From: Bacteroidota bacterium | GTDB lineage: Bacteria > Bacteroidota > Bacteroidia > Chitinophagales > Saprospiraceae | Direction: 5' to 3' | DNA: 37,984 nt | Assembly: GCA_017858735.1 (NCBI GenBank) | Contig: JAFMBH010000033.1 | Location: forward strand, 1-37,984 | Shown: piece after piece, positions 33,604 through 37,984 of the stretch | How the letters are laid out: the number at the start of each line of letters is the position of its first letter | Numbering within the stretch: the first letter of the stretch is position 1 | Translations under genes and position numbers: made by a program | Notes under the pieces: generated by a model | What the model was told of the DNA's origin: nothing | The model's input: only the letters and a program-made list of their open reading frames with translations | Databases searched by the model: none

Positions 33604-35043
33604 TTATGATACTAATTTTCCAAGTAAAGTACCACTCGTTACATCCGTTACTTCTACCATGACAAAATCGCCAGGTTTATAGTCACCATTTTTGCGAAAT
33701 ACAATGACTTTATTTTGAGAATTTCTACCGGCAAACTGCTGATTTGATTTCTTTGAATCGCCTTCTATTAATACTTCAAATGTTTTTCCAATGTCAAGAA
33801 GATTATTTTCATAGGAAGATTCACGTTGAACTACAATGGTTTCTGCTAATCTTCTTTGCTTCACCTCATTTGGTATATCATCGGGGTGTTTTTTTGCCGC
33901 TAAGGTGCCTGGTCTTTCGGAATAATTATACATATAGCATAAAGTATAGTTTGAATACCTTATCATATCAAGAGTATCCTGAAATTCTTCTTCTGTTTCT
34001 GAACAAAAACCAACTATGATGTCAGACGAAATGGCACATTCAGGTATTATTCTTCTTATGGCGTCGACTCTTTCTTTGTACCAAACACTGTCATACGTTC
34101 GGTTCATCATTTTTAAAATCCTACTATTACCTGATTGTACAGGAAGATGAATGTATTTACAAATATTATTATGTGAAGCAATAGTTTCTAAAACTTCATC
34201 AGTAATATCCTTGGGGTGGGAAGTTGAAAATCTTATCCTTATTTTGGGAGCTGATTCAGCCACTAATTTAAGTAACATTGCAAAACTTACAACCTCTTTA
34301 GTTTCAGGATTTTCCCATTTATAAGAGTCAACGTTTTGACCAAGAAGGGTTATTTCTTTGTAATTATCTTGTTCCAGATCTTTTACCTCTGCCAGGATAC
34401 TGTATAAATCACGACTGCGTTCCCGACCTCGAGTAAATGGAACAACACAAAAAGAGCACATGTTATCACAGCCGCGCATAATGGATATATAAGCAGAAAT
34501 GCCATTGGACCCCAATCTTAAAGGACTGATATCGGCATACGTTTCTTCTCTAGATAAAAAAACATTGATTCCTTTTTCACCTAGTTCTGCCGTGTCAACT
34601 AACATCGGTAAATCTCTGTATGCGTCAGGACCAACAACTATATCAACTATTTTCTCTTCTTGTAGAAATTTCTCTTTTAACCGCTCGGCCATACAACCCA
34701 GCACGCCTACAATGGTGCCCGGCTTATATTTTTTTACCTTATTAAATTCCCTTAATCTTTTTCTAACCGTTTCTTCTGCTTTCTCTCTTATGGAACAAGT
34801 GTTGATGAGTATCAAATCTGCGTTTTCCATGTTACGTGTCGGAACAAATCCGGCGTCAGAAAGCACAGATGCAACAATTTCGCTATCCGCAAAATTCATT
34901 TGACAGCCATAACTCTCCATATAAAATCTTCTGGCAGATTCATTAGAATTATTTAATTCCTGGAATTCATGAACATGTCCTTGATAGGCATTAGGGTCGC
35001 GTAAAATGATTTGATCAGTGGAGGTCAGTGCTTCAGTTGCCAT
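33604..35043 (-). CDS. miaB: tRNA-2-methylthio-N6-isopentenyladenosine synthase MiaB
   Basis: This is a radical-SAM methylthiotransferase that adds the 2-methylthio group to i6A37 of tRNAs reading UNN codons. It has 479 residues. The UPF0004 domain binds one [4Fe-4S] cluster through Cys47 ([12 protein letters not shown]), Cys83 ([10 protein letters not shown]) and Cys117 (GCMAERL). The radical-SAM cluster is bound by Cys192, Cys196 and Cys199 ([10 protein letters not shown]). A TRAM domain closes the protein ([20 protein letters not shown]). The long polar N-terminal ~40 residues are normal for Bacteroidota. It is the first gene of the operon with the sigma-54 activator, lptE and acetoacetyl-CoA synthetase, with no gap to the next gene. 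Confidence 0.96.
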   Translation of the reverse strand: MATEALTSTDQIILRDPNAYQGHVHEFQELNNSNESARRFYMESYGCQMNFADSEIVASVLSDAGFVPTRNMENADLILINTCSIREKAEETVRKRLREFNKVKKYKPGTIVGVLGCMAERLKEKFLQEEKIVDIVVGPDAYRDLPMLVDTAELGEKGINVFLSREETYADISPLRLGSNGISAYISIMRGCDNMCSFCVVPFTRGRERSRDLYSILAEVKDLEQDNYKEITLLGQNVDSYKWENPETKEVVSFAMLLKLVAESAPKIRIRFSTSHPKDITDEVLETIASHNNICKYIHLPVQSGNSRILKMMNRTYDSVWYKERVDAIRRIIPECAISSDIIVGFCSETEEEFQDTLDMIRYSNYTLCYMYNYSERPGTLAAKKHPDDIPNEVKQRRLAETIVVQRESSYENNLLDIGKTFEVLIEGDSKKSNQQFAGRNSQNKVIVFRKNGDYKPGDFVMVEVTDVTSGTLLGKLVS

Positions 35044-35062
35044 ATTAGAATTTTCAATAGGT

Positions 35063-35070
35063 CAAAAGTA
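35063..35070 (-). promoter_or_regulatory. -7 promoter box for the miaB operon
   Basis: An exact TACTTTTG (TAnnTTTG) on the minus strand ends 19 bases before the miaB ATG, predicting a very short leader. No good TTG -33 element is seen at the expected distance. Confidence 0.5.
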
Positions 35071-35174
35071 AGTAAAATCGGCAATTATGTCAGGTTATTT
35101 TTGCTATGATCTTAGATTTTTCATTAATTATATGATTTTTCTTCATTTTAGGGACGCCTTTAATTCAGGTTATG

Positions 35175-35182
35175 TATTTTTG
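35175..35182 (+). promoter_or_regulatory. -7 promoter box for the FISUMP-ROK unit
   Basis: An exact TATTTTTG (TAnnTTTG) ends 15 bases before the chosen ATG at 35198. The box lies inside the longer in-frame reading from 35087, which supports the shorter start. The -33 position holds only TTTTAG. Confidence 0.5.
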
Positions 35183-35197
35183 TTAAAATTTTTTCAA

Positions 35198-35824
35198 ATG
35201 AAGGCAACTAGATTTTTATTATTATTGATTCTTTCTGTATTCTACTCCTGTAAATCTGACAATGATACGGTGGTTATTGGAACGGATGAATGGATGACTG
35301 AAAATTTGTCTGTTAAGAAATTTAATAATGGCGATCCAATTCCTGAAGCAAAAACAGAAGTAGAATGGTTAGAAGCTGGTCAAAGTAAGTCGCCAGCATG
35401 GTGTTACCAGAATAATGATCCTGCAAATGGAAAATCTTATGGTATTCTTTATAATTATTACGCTGTTTCTGATGAAAGAGGTCTTCTTCCTGATGGCTTT
35501 CACCTGGCAACAGATGTGGAATGGAGTAATTTAGTAAATGCTGCCGGCGGGGCTGAAGTAGCCGCATCCAGATTAAAAGATCCTGAATATTGGGGTGGAA
35601 AAAATAATGGATCTTCTTTAGGGTTTAATGCCAGACCAGGCGGGGTTAGAATTTTTGACGGTGGATTCTCGAATATGGACAGAGCCGTTTATTTTTGGAC
35701 TGCCACAGAAGAGTCGGCATTAACTCAATTCTACTTTAGAATGCAATCTGATAATGATAAAGTAGATAGAAATTATGGATTTATCAACTACGGAATGTAT
35801 CTGCGCTGCGTGAAAAATAAGTAA
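35198..35824 (+). CDS. FISUMP-domain lipoprotein
   Basis: This 208-residue surface lipoprotein has a signal ending YSC (Cys18) and a Fibrobacter succinogenes major paralogous (FISUMP) domain filling the rest. Signatures are WMTENLSVKKFNNGDPIP near the start, GILYNYYAV, LLPDGFHLATDVEWSNLV, GFNARPGGVR, YFWTATE and the closing YGMYLRCVKN. The domain is related to the C-type-lectin/formylglycine-type fold seen in diversity-generating proteins, and its role is unknown; adhesion is often suggested. The start at 35198 begins the lipoprotein signal directly; starting at 35087 would add 37 residues covering the promoter box. A ROK regulator begins 10 bases after the stop, so the two share a transcript. 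Confidence 0.88.
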   Translation: MKATRFLLLLILSVFYSCKSDNDTVVIGTDEWMTENLSVKKFNNGDPIPEAKTEVEWLEAGQSKSPAWCYQNNDPANGKSYGILYNYYAVSDERGLLPDGFHLATDVEWSNLVNAAGGAEVAASRLKDPEYWGGKNNGSSLGFNARPGGVRIFDGGFSNMDRAVYFWTATEESALTQFYFRMQSDNDKVDRNYGFINYGMYLRCVKNK

Positions 35825-35834
35825 AGAAAATCTA

Positions 35835-37004
35835 ATGATTTGGAACTTCTTAGAACGCTCGGTTGATTTTAATAAAATCTCGCGACAAAATAATCACAAG
35901 CGTAAGATTATCAAGCTTTTACTTCAATATCAAGAGTTGAGTATTCCGGAACTTTGTCATTTTATGGAACTTAGTGTTCCTACTGGTACAAAGTTGGTTG
36001 ATGAGTTCGAATCACAAGCCTTACTGGTAAATGCTGGTAAAAGGGAATCTTCTGGAGGAAGAAGACCTGCCACCTATATGCTAAATCCAGAAATGGGCTA
36101 TTTATTTTCCATTGAAATTCTATTGAATTCATTGAAAATTAATGTTTTAAATTTGGATAGAAAATCCATTTATGTCTATGAATCAACACATTTTGATATT
36201 AAGGATAAAAGTGAATCTTTAACATCTCTTACTCATTTGATTCCTGATATAATTAAAGAATTACAATTACCTATAGATAGAATATTGGGTGCCGGTATTG
36301 GAATAACAGGTAGAGTAAATGCTAAAAAAGGAGTTAGCTATTCTTTCTTACATTTAGATATTCCTCTGACTGATTATTTTTCAACTATTTGGGGGATTCC
36401 CGTTTTTATAGAAAATGATACTCATCTAATGGCCTTAGGTGAGAATTATTACGGACTGGCAAAAGATTTAACTAACGTAATTTCTGTTAACCTGTCTAAA
36501 GGTTTGGCAGTTAGTGTCATTTCTAATGGTCAGTTGCAAACGGGACATTCTGGCTTTGCTGGTGAATTTGGTCACATTTTCGCAGAGAACAACAATAAAT
36601 TATGTGTTTGTGGTAAAACAGGTTGCCTGGAAACGCTGGTTTCTGGTTTAGCCCTTGAGGCTTCCTTTTTTCAGAAAATAGGTAAGTCGCTAGATTATAA
36701 AGGAATTTTAACTCATTCAACAGATTATGATTATCCGTTGGCAGATAATCTTCATGTTATGGGAGAACAACTTGGAAAATCATTAGCGGTGCTCATTGAC
36801 CTATTAAACCCTGAATTGATTATTGTTGGTGGTGGCTTTATTCCCGTTTTAGAGTCTATGAGATTTGCCATTAATAAAGGTATCAATTTGCATAGTCTGC
36901 CACAACTTGCCACCGATTGTGAAATAAAAATATCAACGCTCGGCGATAGTGCGCCTATGCTCGGTGCCTTTGCTTTGGTGACTGAAAATCTCCTGACTAC
37001 TTGA
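35835..37004 (+). CDS. ROK-family transcriptional regulator (NagC/Mlc/XylR type)
   Basis: This 389-residue protein has an N-terminal winged helix-turn-helix (residues ~15-85, LSIPELCHFMELSVPTGTKL and the wing SSGGRRPATYML) and a C-terminal ROK sugar-kinase-like domain. The zinc motif is CVCGKTGCLE, preceded by GEFGH, and the sugar-site Asp is in ENDTHLMALGE. The usual N-terminal ATP-binding DxGxT is absent at the start of the ROK domain (YLFSIEILLNSLKINVL), and the second phosphate loop reads NLSKGLAVS instead of the GTGIG-type loop. It is therefore likely a sugar-sensing regulator and not a kinase. The effector is unknown. It is co-transcribed with the FISUMP lipoprotein. Confidence 0.9.
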   Translation: MIWNFLERSVDFNKISRQNNHKRKIIKLLLQYQELSIPELCHFMELSVPTGTKLVDEFESQALLVNAGKRESSGGRRPATYMLNPEMGYLFSIEILLNSLKINVLNLDRKSIYVYESTHFDIKDKSESLTSLTHLIPDIIKELQLPIDRILGAGIGITGRVNAKKGVSYSFLHLDIPLTDYFSTIWGIPVFIENDTHLMALGENYYGLAKDLTNVISVNLSKGLAVSVISNGQLQTGHSGFAGEFGHIFAENNNKLCVCGKTGCLETLVSGLALEASFFQKIGKSLDYKGILTHSTDYDYPLADNLHVMGEQLGKSLAVLIDLLNPELIIVGGGFIPVLESMRFAINKGINLHSLPQLATDCEIKISTLGDSAPMLGAFALVTENLLTT

Positions 37005-37085
37005 TTTTTTAAAAATCGAATATTTCAATGTCAAATGATAGGAAAATCAATATTATATTCTTAATATTGGCCATTATTCCCAGTC

Positions 37086-37984
37086 ATGACAAGTATTTTA
37101 ATTTATTTTAACCTGATAATCCTAATTATCTCATTAATTTGGATGTTATTGAAGTTTCCTAAAGGAATCTTTAAAATTTTTCTTACCTTCCTATTTGCCT
37201 CATTTTTCTTTAGCAACCTTCAGTTACTATGCAGAAACTTAGGGGATGTTAACTTGTATTTCTATTTCACACTTTGGCCTGCTATTCTTTTTAATGCTAC
37301 CCCTTTAGTAGTATTTATCTTTTTTATCTATTTGATTAAGGGAAAATATACATTTCATGTATTTCATTTCCCTTTATTTATTCCTATTATACTTGCATTA
37401 TTCAATTTCATTTATTTTCATTTCTTTTTATCGAGACCTGAGCAATTATCAAATATCAATGATTTTATTACAAAAGGTTGGGATAAAGAGGTGATTATGG
37501 GTTATTTTGGGGTTGGTTTAATGAGAATAATTCGTCATTCCCTTGGGTTTATTTCAGGATTTTATTTGCTGAATATATATAAGAAGTTTCAACAAATCAA
37601 CAAAGAGGATTTTAATAAGAAAAAAATAAATAAGTTTTATTTTTATTTTATAAGTTCCTGGGTCATTATAAATTTCTCTTATGTAATTATTGGATTCATA
37701 GAATTAGATAAAAGTTTCCTGGTGAACTGGACCACTTTATTTTCTGTTACTATTTCCTTCATTTTCTTTGTTTTTCTTTCTTTATATCCTTCTCTCATGA
37801 TAGGTTATCCTTTACTGGCAAAGGAAAATATAAATGAGGCGTCCCTTTTAGATAATAGGATAAAAGGTATAAATCCTTTAGAAATAGAGGAGAAATTGTC
37901 ACATTGGGAAAAAACAACAAAATCCTACCTTTCAACAGATTTTAGCATAAATGATTTAATAAAAGAAACAGGCATTGAATCTGA
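37086..37984 (+). CDS. Membrane-anchored AraC-type regulator, 3' end missing
   Basis: This is an open reading frame of at least 299 codons that runs off the right edge. The N-terminal ~245 residues form about seven hydrophobic spans (first MTSILIYFNLIILIISLIWML, last TISFIFFVFLSLYPSLMIGYP). A soluble linker (LLAKENINEASLLDN) leads to the start of an AraC-like domain: LSHWEKTTKSYLSTDFSINDLIKETGIES, which matches helices 1-3 of the HTH_18 domain. This layout (7TM sensor plus AraC HTH) is common in Bacteroidota and probably senses a membrane or extracellular signal. A near-box TAATATTG at 37062-37069 may be its promoter. Its targets are not in the window. Confidence 0.82.
   Translation, partial: MTSILIYFNLIILIISLIWMLLKFPKGIFKIFLTFLFASFFFSNLQLLCRNLGDVNLYFYFTLWPAILFNATPLVVFIFFIYLIKGKYTFHVFHFPLFIPIILALFNFIYFHFFLSRPEQLSNINDFITKGWDKEVIMGYFGVGLMRIIRHSLGFISGFYLLNIYKKFQQINKEDFNKKKINKFYFYFISSWVIINFSYVIIGFIELDKSFLVNWTTLFSVTISFIFFVFLSLYPSLMIGYPLLAKENINEASLLDNRIKGINPLEIEEKLSHWEKTTKSYLSTDFSINDLIKETGIES

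Noticed and set aside
34499-34903. 134-codon plus-strand reading frame opposite miaB
   Set aside because: It is antisense to the well-conserved cluster-binding domain of miaB and has no independent features.

Overview
The window is chromosomal DNA of a low-GC member of the Bacteroidota, probably a Saprospiria- or Chitinophagia-like lineage (the lineage is an inference). Evidence: a SusC/SusD nutrient-uptake pair, a PorV/PorQ-type outer-membrane protein, a thioester-type alpha-2-macroglobulin lipoprotein, a FISUMP-domain lipoprotein, several copies of the Bacteroidota -7 promoter box TAnnTTTG, and gene starts that mostly lack a Shine-Dalgarno sequence. No phage, transposon, IS, CRISPR or plasmid genes were seen, and no stretch over 300 bases is empty. 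The longest gaps between proteins are 22559-22796 (a structured RNA), 5384-5576 (susC leader, AT-rich, no exact promoter box), 35044-35197 (divergent promoters) and 8380-8520 (divergent spacer, nothing recognised).

Layout, left to right. 1-5383 (minus): susC -> susD -> terminator -> start of a VCBS/FG-GAP lipoprotein cut by the window edge. 5577-8379 (minus): penicillin-acylase-family Ntn hydrolase and a small four-helix membrane protein. 8521-10640: PnuC-type transporter, a metallophosphoesterase and a CoxG/SRPBCC-like protein. 10637-12691 (minus): kdsC-like phosphatase -> UbiA prenyltransferase -> Maf pyrophosphatase. 12708-13323 (minus): [2Fe-2S] ferredoxin -> IscX. 13397-15392: a CNT nucleoside permease divergent from uridine kinase. 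15396-21878 (minus): a 1863-residue alpha-2-macroglobulin and a DUF1080 protein. 21926-26564: a LON-substrate-binding-domain protein (plus), then on the minus strand arginine deiminase -> thioesterase -> YihY/BrkB -> PorV-like protein -> a roughly 190-nt structured RNA with its own promoter and U-tract. 26684-29815 (plus): membrane/coiled-coil protein, secreted M20 amidohydrolase, small outer-membrane protein, tRNA-His. 29826-35043 (minus): tightly coupled miaB -> sigma-54 activator -> lptE -> acetoacetyl-CoA synthetase operon. 35198-end (plus): FISUMP lipoprotein, ROK regulator and a truncated membrane-anchored AraC-like regulator.

Most genes are housekeeping or envelope functions: LPS (KdsC, LptE), lipid metabolism, Fe-S and tRNA modification, nucleoside and NAD-precursor salvage, and outer-membrane uptake. 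The least explained element is the structured RNA at 22561-22750. It has a consensus promoter with ideal spacing, an 11-bp perfect closing helix and a terminal U-tract, and its overall shape resembles 6S RNA. Nothing else clearly amounts to a new defence or mobile system.
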